From: Roseovarius sp. M141
GTDB lineage: Bacteria; Pseudomonadota; Alphaproteobacteria; Rhodobacterales; Rhodobacteraceae
DNA: 64,000 bases
Direction of reading: 5' to 3'
Assembly (NCBI RefSeq): GCF_024355225.1
Contig: NZ_VCNH01000008.1
Span: forward strand, 1-64,000
The stretch's first letter is position 1; every line of letters starts with the position of its first letter. The translations under genes were made by a program, and so were the position numbers. The notes under the pieces were generated by a model. It worked only from the letters and a program-made list of their open reading frames with translations. It made no database searches and was not told the DNA's origin. Positions 39,415-48,147 of this stretch are shown piece after piece.

Positions 39415-40122
39415 ATGAACCAACAGACGCCCATCCACGAGTTCATTGGGGTTGGCCTATATTCTGTGGCCGATGCTGCGAAGCTCTTGAAGGCACCTCC
39501 GCGGAACTTGCGGCGGTGGTTGGATGGTTACGACTACAAGAACAAGAAAAATGACGAAGTTCGGCATGTTCCTCCACTTTGGAGGCCGGACATTCCCAAG
39601 ATCGACGATGACATCGAGCTGAGCTTTCGCGACCTGATTGAGCTTCGCTTCGTGCGGGCGTTTCTTGAAAAGGGAATCGGACTGAAGGCCGTTCGGAACT
39701 GTATGGACTATGCTCAACAGTGCATCCAAACGGATAGACCTTTTTCGTCTGGTCGTTTCCGGACCGATGGACGAACAATTTTCTTGGAGAGCCTGGAGGC
39801 CGCAGGCGAGCCGAAATTGCTTGACCTCAAGCAGAAACAGTACGTTTTCAAGCAAGTGGTCGAGCAAAGTTTCAAAGATCTGGATCTGGAGGGCGACATT
39901 GTCGCGCGCTGGCGGCCCTATCGTAGCAAAGACAGTATCGTGGTGGACCCAACCCGATCCTTTGGTCAGCCGGTAGCGTCCGCTTCAGGAGTGCCGACGA
40001 TTGTGTTGGCCGAAGCCGTGAAGGCCGAGGGCTCCATTTCCCGCGTCGCAGCAATGTATGAAGTCGACAAGTCCGTAGTACAGGATGCGGTCCGGTTCCA
40101 TCAGGAGCTGTTGGCCGCTTGA
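39415..40122 (+). CDS. DUF433-type antitoxin with MerR-like HTH
   Basis: 235 aa. The N-terminal MerR-like HTH (YSVADAAKLLKAPPRNLRRWLDGYDY) and C-terminal DUF433 domain (VPTIVLAEAVKAEGSISRVAAMYEVDKSVVQDAVRFHQEL) form the long antitoxin type paired with DUF5615 PIN-like toxins. The stop overlaps the toxin start. The pair sits between two phage structural genes, so it looks like a moron carried by the prophage. Confidence 0.75.
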   Translation: MNQQTPIHEFIGVGLYSVADAAKLLKAPPRNLRRWLDGYDYKNKKNDEVRHVPPLWRPDIPKIDDDIELSFRDLIELRFVRAFLEKGIGLKAVRNCMDYAQQCIQTDRPFSSGRFRTDGRTIFLESLEAAGEPKLLDLKQKQYVFKQVVEQSFKDLDLEGDIVARWRPYRSKDSIVVDPTRSFGQPVASASGVPTIVLAEAVKAEGSISRVAAMYEVDKSVVQDAVRFHQELLAA

Positions 40123-40511
40123 AGGTGATGGTTGATGAAAACCTCCCCCCAGCAATGGCGAAGGCACTTGCGGCCCTTTTCGCTGGCAAGCACGAAATAA
40201 TTCACTTGAGACAGAAGTTTGGCCCTGGGGTAAAAGACACCGAGTGGATCGCCTCTTTGACTTCAGAGGGCCACTGGATCATTATTTCTGCTGACCGGCG
40301 GATTGCCAAGAACAAGGCCGAACAACAGGCGTTCAAAGGGTCGAAGTTGGTTGGCTTCTTCCTTGCGCCAGGCCTTCAGAAGGCCAAGCTGACCAAGCAA
40401 ATGGAACGGCTGATGGCGCTCTGGGAAACTATCGAGAAACAGGCCGAGCTGGTTGGGGGCGGTGCAATGTTCGAAATTCCGATGAAAAGCACCAAGCTCA
40501 ACCAGATCTGA
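40119..40511 (+). CDS. DUF5615 PIN-like toxin
   Basis: 130 aa. TTG start overlapping the antitoxin stop (TTGA), or ATG at 40128. VMVDENLPPAMAKALAALFAGKHEIIHL and WIIISADRRIAKNKAEQQAF carry the acidic residues of the PIN-like/VapC45 fold. Expected to be a ribonuclease toxin neutralised by the upstream protein. No frameshift. Confidence 0.75.
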   Translation: MKVMVDENLPPAMAKALAALFAGKHEIIHLRQKFGPGVKDTEWIASLTSEGHWIIISADRRIAKNKAEQQAFKGSKLVGFFLAPGLQKAKLTKQMERLMALWETIEKQAELVGGGAMFEIPMKSTKLNQI

Positions 40512-40609
40512 TAGACTCGATAGATAAGACCACACTCTTTGTTCCATTCTGATGGGTCTAGCACACCGAGACCTAGCGCGGCAGTGATTTTTGCGTGGAG
40601 AAAGCTAGA

Positions 40610-40792
40610 ATGCCCACACCTCGCGAAACCATCCTCGCCGCGCTGCACGCGCGGCTCTCGGCGCTGCCCGCCACAATTCTGCGCGGCGAGGTGCTGCCCG
40701 AGCGCATCCCGACTGATGGCCTGCTGATTTTGCGTGACGGCGAGCCGGGAGACCCCGAGGTGACACTGTCACCGCTTCGTTACCACTACCGC
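40610..40792 (+). pseudogene. Phage tail gene, 5' fragment
   Basis: MPTPRETILAALHARLSALPATILRGEVLPERIPTDG … EVTLSPLRYHYR is the start of a ~150-aa phage tail-completion-type protein (often annotated as acyl-CoA transferase in Rhodobacterales prophages). It stops being that protein near 40792, where sequence of the replication module begins. The natural neighbour order DUF6441 then this gene is kept apart from the inserted toxin-antitoxin pair. Confidence 0.55.
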
Positions 40793-41112
40793 GCACGGCC
40801 ATCATCCATCACTGCGCCAATGAAGTGTCCGTGGCTGGCCCCCGCGGCGCGAAACGCCAGGCCATTCTGGTCGGCATGGGCGTGCATGCGGGTTTTGCCG
40901 ACCTGATGGTGCTCTGCGACGGTCGCGTTCTGTTTCTGGAACTCAAAGCCCCGAAAGGCCGATTGCGCCCCACGCAGGAGGCGTTTCGCGATGCCGTGCT
41001 GGCGCAGGGCTTCGGCTGGGCGCTCGTGCGCTCGCTCGACGACGCGCTGGGCGCGTTGGCTGATCATGGATTCACCACCCGTGTCCGCCCAGCGCGGAGG
41101 GTTGCATCATGA
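40792..41112 (+). pseudogene. VRR-NUC domain nuclease, 5' truncated second copy
   Basis: From AIIHHCANEV onward it matches the protein at 22713-23108, including GFADLMVL, VLFLELKAPKGRLRPTQ and ALVRSLDDALGALADHG. About 24 N-terminal residues are missing because the segment is fused to the tail gene. The catalytic core is present. The stop overlaps the next gene as ATGA. Confidence 0.8.
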
Positions 41113-42077
41113 GCCACAAGGCAACCGTCTGGGCGATCCAGCAACGCGGGTTGAAGCCTGCGACCAAGATCGTGCTTTGGTTCCTCTGTGACCGGCACAA
41201 TCCGGATTTCGGCTGTTTCCCGACGCAGGTACGATTGGCCGACGACGCGGAAATGTCGGTCTCAGCGCTGAACAACCATCTCACCAGGCTGGAGGAGCTG
41301 CGCCTGATCCACCGGGTTCGCAGCTATGATCCGCGCACCCACAAGCGCAAAGCAACGCGCTACATCCTGGGGTTCGAGGATGGGTTTCCACCAGAGCCAA
41401 CTCCGAAAACCGGAGATGGAATTGCCGGAACGGAGGAAGAACAGAACGCCGACCCAACTGCTGATTCCGGTGATGGAGCCATCTCCGGATTATCGGCAAA
41501 GCCATCTCCTGATTTTGCCCAAAGCCATCTCCGGAATCCGGAGACGAACCTTGTAAGAGAACCTTTAAGTAAACCAGCAAAGGAGGAGGAGGACGCGGCT
41601 GCGCGCGAAATCGAGTTTGATCGGTTTTTCGCAGAGCTGCTCTCGGCGCTGGGCTTTGCCGCCAATGCCAGCCTCCCTGCTTGGTGGCAGGGTTGGCCAG
41701 CGCGGACCCATGTGCGGCGATGGATCGATCACCTCGGGTTATCTGAGAAGCGGATCGTTGAGGTCGCGACCGAATCCCGGAACGAACACCCCGATCCGCC
41801 CGATGGGCCCAAGGCACTGGACCGGCTCATGGAACGCGCCGCCCAACGCGATGCGCAGGCGGCCGCAGAAAATGCCAGCGGCCAGAAAGCCAAACGCAGC
41901 CGCAAGACCCACGGCAAGCCACCACCCAGCCCGGATGAGCTGGCAACGTTCTATGCGGCCAAGGTCAACTCCGACGAATACCTGCCCAACGGCATGATCA
42001 GCAACGCGATGTGCGAGGCGATGCTGGCGCGCGGACTGGTGACAGCGGACAGGCTGCGTCAGCGGGGGGCGCGGTGA
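41109..42077 (+). CDS. Phage replication initiator-like HTH protein, second copy
   Basis: 322 aa, uninterrupted. N-terminal HTH_36-type domain (AKIVLWFLCDRHNPDFGCFPTQVRLADDAEM in the ~1-95 region, with CDRHNPDFGCF as landmark), a variable middle encoded by the repeat array 41410-41546, and the conserved C-terminal domain (FDRFFAELLSALGF, WWQGWPARTHVRRWIDHL) ending LRQRGAR. It shows the true reading of the frameshifted paralogue at 23105. The two differ most in the middle, where the nested repeats also differ. Confidence 0.75.
   Translation: MSHKATVWAIQQRGLKPATKIVLWFLCDRHNPDFGCFPTQVRLADDAEMSVSALNNHLTRLEELRLIHRVRSYDPRTHKRKATRYILGFEDGFPPEPTPKTGDGIAGTEEEQNADPTADSGDGAISGLSAKPSPDFAQSHLRNPETNLVREPLSKPAKEEEDAAAREIEFDRFFAELLSALGFAANASLPAWWQGWPARTHVRRWIDHLGLSEKRIVEVATESRNEHPDPPDGPKALDRLMERAAQRDAQAAAENASGQKAKRSRKTHGKPPPSPDELATFYAAKVNSDEYLPNGMISNAMCEAMLARGLVTADRLRQRGAR
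41410..41546. repeat. Iteron-like array CCATCTCCGG inside the second initiator gene
   Basis: Direct copies at 41479-41488 (CCATCTCCGG), 41502-41511 (CCATCTCCTG) and 41525-41534 (CCATCTCCGG) are spaced exactly 23 bases. Inverted copies lie at 41410-41419 and, with one change, at 41467-41476; a partial inverted copy begins at 41538. The array occupies the same place in the gene as the array at 23465-23613, with the same phasing but a different sequence. Confidence 0.85.
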
Positions 42078-43247
42078 ATGGCATGGTGTCACGTCCCCGG
42101 CACGGATTGTCGCTCTGCGCAGGCGGCGGAGGCCTGGATCTGGGCCTCATGCTCGCCGAGCCCGGCTATCACACAAGCGCCTTTGTCGAATGGGAAGACT
42201 GGCCCCGAACTGTGCTCATCGCCGCCCAGCTTGCAGGATACTTCGCCCCAGCCCCAATCTGGGATGATCTGCGAAGCATTGATCCCCGGCCCTTTCACGG
42301 TGCATTCGACATCGTCCTCGCCGGATATCCCTGCCAGCCCTTCAGCGCCGCCGGAAAACGTGGCGGTGCCGACGATCCCCGCCACCTCTGGCCAGACGTC
42401 GCCCGTGTCATCGAGGAATGCCGTCCCGCATGGGTCTTCCTCGAAAACGTCCCCGGCTACGTCAACCTCGGCCTTGAAACCGTGCTGCGAGAGCTTTGGG
42501 ACATGGGTTACACGCCTGCGGCGGGCCTGTTCAGCGCGGCAGAAGTTGGCGCGCCGCACCAGCGGCTGCGCATCTTCATCCTGGCCCACACCGATGAGCC
42601 TGCATCCCGGCACCAACCGCTACAACCCGGCGGGCAACAGCGACTTCACCCGCAAGGCCGAGGCGCTGGCGCTGGGCATCACCAACTGGTCGACGCCGAA
42701 AGCGACGGACGGCGCGAAGGGGGGATCGGGGCAGAGTTACGGCTCGGGCGGGACAACGCCCCTGCCAGCGCAGGCGGCGCAATGGCCGACACCGGCCGCG
42801 CAGAACTGGAAGGGCAGCAGCCCGGCCAGCGTGACCCGCGCCGATGGCAAATCCCGGATGGATATACTGCACTACCGGGCAGAACAGGGCTTCACCCACC
42901 CGGACCAGGGGACCCCGCCGGATGGGCGGCAATCCTCGCGGCACGCCCCGATCTCGCGCCCGCTCTGGGCCTATCTGATTGCCTCGCATGGGCGGGTCGT
43001 CTCGCGGCGCATCCTGAAAGCCCGGACGCGGCGGCGGCTCAATCCGCTCTTCGTCGGATGGCTGATGGGCTGGCCCATCGGGCACGGGCTCTGCGCCTGC
43101 TCGGCAACGGAGTTCACCCACTGGCAGCGGCACATGCGTGGCGCTCTCTCGCAGCTGCCCATGGCCTCAGGCCCGTGGATCTGGCGGCCGAGCGAGGAAC
43201 CGGAGGGCCCAGCGCAAATGACTCTCTTTGAAGGATGGCAGCCATGA
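42074..43247 (+). CDS. C5-cytosine DNA methyltransferase, second copy with the same frame switch
   Basis: Start GTG 42074 overlaps the initiator stop (GTGA). Motifs I (LSLCAGGGGLDLGL), IV (GYPCQPFSAAG), VI (FLENVPG) and VIII (HQRLRIF) lie in the first frame, which is open to 43231. The +1 frame (42078-43247) carries WPTPAAQNWKGSSPAS and LFVGWLMGWPIGH, and its stop overlaps the next ATG. Same two-frame arrangement as 24155-25418 despite sequence divergence. Confidence 0.7.
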
Positions 43248-43475
43248 GCATGCAGGGACGGATTGACCGGGCTGGCGGGACAAAGGTGAAACGCGCGCTG
43301 GGCGTGCAGGCAGCACTGGAATGGGCGTTCCGCGTCGAGAAGGCACAGCTTGAACTGCCGCCCCCCGAGGACATCACCGAAGAAGGCTTCGGCTTTGGCC
43401 TCGAATACGTCGTGATGCAGCGTGCTGCGCTGGGCTGCAAGGTGGACGGTGGCCAGCACAAGTTGGGCAGTTACA
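43244..43475 (+). pseudogene. Conserved hypothetical phage protein, 3' truncated
   Basis: Paralogue of 25415-26067 (MSMQGRIDRAGGTKVKRALG … GLEYVVMQRAALGCKVDGG). It ends at the joint near 43475 after AGTTACA, where aldehyde dehydrogenase sequence of the opposite strand begins. Confidence 0.75.
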
Positions 43476-44640
43476 GGCCGAAATTGCTGTCGTTCATTAG
43501 CGCGATTGCTGCTTCATCCGATTTAACTGGCATGATGCCCACGACGGGGCCAAAGCTTTCGTCGCGCATCACCCGCATATCGTGGGTGACGTCCGTAAGA
43601 ATCTGAGGAGTGAGGTACGCAAAACCATCATCGCCGGGCATTGTGTCGATGTGTGCCTTGGCACCGGCGGTCAACGCCTCGGATATCTGGGCGCGGACTT
43701 CGGTTGCAAACCGGACATTTGCCATTGGCCCGATTGTGGTTTCCGGGTCCATCGGATTGCCCAGCTTATAGCCGTTAACGATAGTCACTGCCTTTTCCAC
43801 AAAGGTGTCAAACAGGCTTTCACGCACATAAATCCGCTCAATCCCACAACAGCACTGGCCCGAGTTGAACATCGCGCCGTCGATCAGTGTGTCCACCGCC
43901 ACATCCAGCTCAGCATCGTCCATGACATAGCCGGGGTCTTTGCCGCCCAGTTCCAACCCAATGCCGGTGAACGTACCAGCCGCCGCGCGCTCCATAGCCT
44001 TGCCACCACCGACTGAGCCGGTGAAGTTCACGAAATCAAAAGCGCGATTCGCTATCAGGTCGGATGTAGTGTCATGATCCAGAAAGGCGTTCTGAAACAC
44101 GTCTTCGGGGATACCCGCCGAATGGAAGGCCTGCGCCATACGCTCGCCCACCAGCAACGTCTGCGTGGCATGTTTCAGCATCACAGTGTTGCCCGCAATC
44201 AAGGCCGGGGCCACTGTGTTGATCGCCGTCATGTAGGGGTAGTTCCAAGGGGCTACGACCAACACTACACCGTGCGGGATACGTTTGATATAGCGCTTAA
44301 AAGTAGCATTCTCGCCTACGGCGATATCGGCCAGCGCATCTTGGGCAATTTTGGCCATATGGCTGGCGCGTTCGTTAAAGCCGCCAAATTCACCACCATA
44401 CCGCACCGGGCGGCCCATCATATGTGCCAATTCCGGTACGATTTCGTCATTCATCGCGCCCACGGCAGCAACACCTGCCATCACGAGGTCAATGCGTTCC
44501 TGCAAAGAGCGGGCTGCCCAGTTTGCCTGTGCTGCGCGTGATTTTTTCGCAATCGCCATTGCTGCGTCTCGTAACAGCACGTCACGTTCGGCAAAAACCG
44601 ATCCATCAATCGGTGAGATACATTTCAGTGTTTGTGTCAT
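43476..44640 (-). pseudogene. Aldehyde dehydrogenase, C-terminally truncated by the prophage joint
   Basis: 388 residues from ATG 44640 (GAGGG upstream). It has the NAD-binding and catalytic parts: VVAPWNYPYM, FTGSVGGGKAM, general-base Glu in GIGLELGGKDPGYV and nucleophile Cys in FNSGQCCCGIERIYV. It ends at SNFGL followed directly by a stop made at the joint; family members continue ~70 residues with the oligomerisation tail. Position after the glutamine-synthetase-like gene suggests it oxidised a gamma-glutamylated aldehyde. Probably inactive. Confidence 0.85.
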
Positions 44641-45998
44641 AATGCCCTCAATCAAGCTCTTTCAAATCCGCGTGCCACTTCGTAATCCGTGACGATGCGG
44701 TCAAATTCTTCGATTTCCCACAGGGCTGTACGGGTATAGTGGTCAATCACGTCATCCCCCATTGCCGCGCGCAACATTTCGGACCCATTCAGGGTTTCGC
44801 GCGCGTCGCGCAGGGTTTGCGGGATCATACCGGTGTTGCCGTCATAGGCGTTTCCGGAAGTCGGCGGATCAAGAAGTATTTCCTCCTCAATCCCTTTGAT
44901 TCCGGCGGCCAGCTGCGCGGCCATAGCCAGATAGGGGTTCAGATCAGACCCGCCGATGCGGCATTCGACACGTACAGCCTTGGTGCCATCGCCGCATAAT
45001 CTGAATCCGGCAGCGCGGTTATCTACCGACCAAATGGTCCGCGTGGGTGCAAAGCTGCCTTTGGAGAACCGTTTGTAGCTGTTGATATAAGGGGCCAGAA
45101 AATAGATGTAATCGGGAGCGTATTTCAAAAGACCCGCCATGTAGTGTTTCATCAGCGTGCTCATGCCAAGCGCGTCGGCCTCATCAAAAAACAGTGATTT
45201 GCCGTTTTTCCACAGTGACTGGTGCACGTGGCTGGACGAGCCGGCCCGGTCATGGTGCCATTTTGGCAGGAAAGTTGCTGCGTGGCCTTGTTGCCAAGCG
45301 ATTTCTTTTATCGCGTGCTTGGCGATGGTGTGATAATCGGCCGTGTCCAGTGCGGCGGCGTACTTGATGTTCAGCTCTTCCTGACCGGCCTCGGCTTCAC
45401 CCTTGGAATTCTCGATGGGAATACCCGCATTCCACAGATGATTGCGGATTGGTCGCATCACATGTTCTTCTTTGGTTGTCTGCAGGATATGATAGTCTTC
45501 GTTATAGCCGCTAATCGGCTCCAGATCGCGAAACTTGTCTTTGCGGATTTCATCATAGCTTTTCTCAAACAGGAAAAACTCAAGCTCGGTCGCCATCATG
45601 GCGTCATAGCCCATCGCCTCAAGCCGCCTTATCTGCTTTTTCAGCACCGCGCGGGGAGAATGAGAAATCTCTTGGTGAGTGTGGTGATCCAACACGTCAC
45701 ATAGCACCATCACTGTACCCTCAAGCCACGACACAGGGCGAAGGGTGGCAAGGTCGGGCTTCATTACATAGTCGCCATATCCGCGTTCCCAGTTGGTCGA
45801 GGCATAACCGTCAGGCGTTGCCATTTCCAGGTCAGTGGCCAGCAGGTAGTTGCAACAATGCGTTTCTTCCCATGCACCGGCCAGAAAGTGGCCAGCATGA
45901 AAACGCTTGCCCAACAGGCGGCCCTGCATGTCGACGAGGCAGACCAAAACGGTGTCTATATCGCCGGATGCGACCAGTGCTTTTAAATCGTCAAAAGT

Positions 45999-47372
45999 GA
46001 GATATGGGCAAAAGTTGGTGACGCTTGATCAGGCGGCAGCTTGAAGTTGGCGGATCCCATCGCGGAACTCAATCCCCTGGATGATCTCGGGCATGCGGTT
46101 TTGACCGTCGAGCTTGCGCCACTTCTTCTGCGCCGACATCATCAGCTTGAAGGCCATGGCCAGACCGGTCTTGCGGCTGAGGCACCCCTTGGTTCGTTTG
46201 GTGCGATGCCGGACGGTGGCAAAGGTGCTTTCGATCGGGTTTGACGTCCGGATGTGTTTCCAGTGTTCCGCCGGATAATCGTAGAAGGTCAGTAACGCGT
46301 CCCTGTCTTTAACCAGCTTGGCCACCGCCTTATCCCATTTCACTCCGTAGTTTTCGACGAAGAAATCAAAGGCGAGGTTGGCCTTGGCTTTTGTCTCGGC
46401 CTGCCAGATATCGTGCAGATGGCCCTTGGCTTTTGCCTGCACGGATTTCGGCATCGCGTTCAGCACGTTCATGGTCTTGTGAACCCAGCACCGCTGTTCC
46501 CTCGTCGTGGCGAATGCCTCGCGCAGCGCCGTCCAGAACCCCAGGGCGCCGTCGCCGATGGCAAGCTTGGGATCCTGTTTCAGGCCGCGACGTCTGAGAT
46601 CGAGCAGTAGCTCGCGCCAGCTTTGCGTGCTTTCGCGAAAGCCGTCGGTCATGGCCAGAAGTTCCTTGCGGCCATATTCGTCGGCCCCGACAACCACCAG
46701 AACGCATTGTTTTTCCTCGGCCATTCTCGGTTTGAAATAGACGCCATCCGCCCAGATGTAGAGAAAGCGGCGGTTGCCGAGATCGCGTTTCTGCCAAGCC
46801 TCGTAGTCTTTCCACCAGTCAGCCTTCAGCCGCGTGACAGTCTTGGCAGACAGGCCCTTGGCGTTCGGACCCAGCAACGCCTCCAGCGCCTCGGTGAAAT
46901 CACCCGTGGACACGCCCTTGAGGTATAGCCACGGCAGCAGCTCTTCGACCGATTTCGCTTTGCGAAGATACCGCGGCAGGATGCTGGGCGTGAAGGTGAT
47001 CTTGTCTTCGCCAGCGCCCCGATCCCGCACGCGCGGCACTTTCACGGGCACTGGCCCAATGCCGGTCATCACCTCGCGTTCGGGTAGGTGACCATGGCGC
47101 ACCAGGCGTGCCCGCCCGTCCTCCAGCCTTTCTCCGGAAAAGGCGGCCATGAGCGTCGCCAGTTCGGCGTGGATCGCCTGTTCGATCAACTTGCGTGCGC
47201 CATCGCGGAGGACATCCGTGAACGCGTCGGTGCTAAATCCCGATGGATCGGGCAGTTGGGTAATGGTAGTCTCTGACATGTGGCATATCCTTTTCTCAGC
47301 AGAGAATCGACGGCGTCTGAACACCGCCATGATATGCCGCCCCTCAGGGCATCACCAACTTTCGCGCGTAAC
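45999..47372 (-). mobile_element. IS256-family insertion sequence, 1374 bp
   Basis: Flanked by identical TCGTCAAAAGT at 45988-45998 and 47373-47383. This is an 11-base match, compatible with the 8-9 bp duplication of the family plus chance. Imperfect terminal inverted repeats share AAAGTTGGTGA and GGCGGC. It contains a single transposase gene. Inserted in codon ~9 of the glutamine-synthetase-like gene. Confidence 0.9.
46029..47279 (-). CDS. IS256-family transposase
   Basis: 416 aa from MSETTITQLPDPS. Mutator-type DDE transposase: RKAKSVEELLPWLYLKGVSTGDF, first Asp in IWADGVYFK, second in AIGDGALGFW, then the characteristic CWVHKTMNVLNAMPKS and the Glu in TSNPIESTFATVRHRT. Complete and uninterrupted, so the element may be active. 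Length is typical of the family (~400 aa). Confidence 0.95.
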   Translation of the reverse strand: MSETTITQLPDPSGFSTDAFTDVLRDGARKLIEQAIHAELATLMAAFSGERLEDGRARLVRHGHLPEREVMTGIGPVPVKVPRVRDRGAGEDKITFTPSILPRYLRKAKSVEELLPWLYLKGVSTGDFTEALEALLGPNAKGLSAKTVTRLKADWWKDYEAWQKRDLGNRRFLYIWADGVYFKPRMAEEKQCVLVVVGADEYGRKELLAMTDGFRESTQSWRELLLDLRRRGLKQDPKLAIGDGALGFWTALREAFATTREQRCWVHKTMNVLNAMPKSVQAKAKGHLHDIWQAETKAKANLAFDFFVENYGVKWDKAVAKLVKDRDALLTFYDYPAEHWKHIRTSNPIESTFATVRHRTKRTKGCLSRKTGLAMAFKLMMSAQKKWRKLDGQNRMPEIIQGIEFRDGIRQLQAAA

Positions 47373-47394
47373 TCGTCAAAAGTCATTGATTTGC

Positions 47395-48147
47395 TCACGA
47401 ACTGATCTCCTTTAAAATCATTTGTTCCAACGCAGGCTCTAACAGTGTCAGGATATCCTGAGCCATGGCCGCTATATCTTCTTGGGTGCGCAACAGATCA
47501 TTGCGCACCTCCAACATGACATTCGCCAAATCGCGTTTGACCGCGTGAATTTTGAGCGAATGGGTAACGCCGTCTTCGGGGCCGTAAGGCTGGTTCCGCT
47601 CGATCCGACGAAGCGCCAGCGTGTCAGCCCGTTCCAGCATGAGGTCTGCCAGACGGCTATCTTCATCGTTCAAAAGCCCCAGTTCCACGGCCCGTAATTG
47701 GCCGTAAAACGTCGGCGAAAAGCTATGAACCGTGACCACAGCCACATCCGGGCCTCGAGCATCCAACACCTGCGCCACCGCAGCGCAAAATGGGCCGTAC
47801 ACCGCATCGGCGCGCGCGTTGCGTGCGTCTGGTGTCAGGTTTTTGTTACCGGGAACTTCGATCAATTCGGATTTCTCCGGCATCGCACCCGGTGCGTCTG
47901 GTGGGCGGTTGCAATCGTACACCAGGCGCGAAACCGTACTGGCAACAACGGGTGCGTCCAGCGCCTTTGATAATTGCAGTGCCAGGGCGCGCGCGCCTGG
48001 ATCCCAGGCCGCATGGCTGTCGCGATCCTTCACTGTCAGACCCAACCCGGCATAAGTTGCCGGAATCCGGTTCGACGCGTGTTCGCAGATCAGTACGACA
48101 CGGCCCATTCCGCGGGGGTTGATAATTTCAACGGGCGACACAGTCAT
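47395..48147 (-). CDS. N-formylglutamate amidohydrolase-family enzyme
   Basis: 250 aa. LICEHASNRIPATYAGLGL near residue 19 carries the zinc-site Glu and His, followed by HAAWDPGARALA, STVSRLVYDCNR and VVTVHSFSPTF. The family hydrolyses N-acyl or amide bonds of glutamate. In an operon with a glutamine-synthetase-like ligase it may remove the gamma-glutamyl group; that is inference. Overlaps both neighbours (ATGA with the Na/Pi gene, GTGA with the ligase). Confidence 0.85.
   Translation of the reverse strand: MTVSPVEIINPRGMGRVVLICEHASNRIPATYAGLGLTVKDRDSHAAWDPGARALALQLSKALDAPVVASTVSRLVYDCNRPPDAPGAMPEKSELIEVPGNKNLTPDARNARADAVYGPFCAAVAQVLDARGPDVAVVTVHSFSPTFYGQLRAVELGLLNDEDSRLADLMLERADTLALRRIERNQPYGPEDGVTHSLKIHAVKRDLANVMLEVRNDLLRTQEDIAAMAQDILTLLEPALEQMILKEISS

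Larger units (their letters stand above)
40792..43475. repeat. Replication module, second diverged copy
   Basis: Paralogous to 22785-25646 with the same gene order and overlaps. Bounded on the left by the phage tail gene and on the right by a truncated aldehyde dehydrogenase, so both ends are recombination joints. Probably derived from a second related prophage. Confidence 0.9.
44652..47398 (-). pseudogene. Glutamine-synthetase-like gamma-glutamylamide ligase, split by IS256
   Basis: The GTG start at 47398 overlaps the upstream stop (GTGA) and encodes MSKSMTFD. After the IS (45999-47372) the reading resumes as TFDDLKALVASGDIDTVLVCLVDMQGRLLGKRF and continues to the stop at 44652. Class features: ATELEFFLF, EAEAGQEELNIKY, HVHQSLW, NSYKRFSKGSFAPTRTIWSVDNR. 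It resembles PuuA/IpuC-type enzymes more than housekeeping GlnA. Joining the two parts across the duplicated target restores the frame perfectly. Translation from an internal Met (45947) would lose the N-terminal beta-grasp domain. Confidence 0.85.

Noticed and set aside
40825..41112. A complete new nuclease starting at an internal Met
   Set aside because: Alignment with 22713-23108 shows it is the 5'-truncated VRR-NUC gene joined to a tail-gene fragment.
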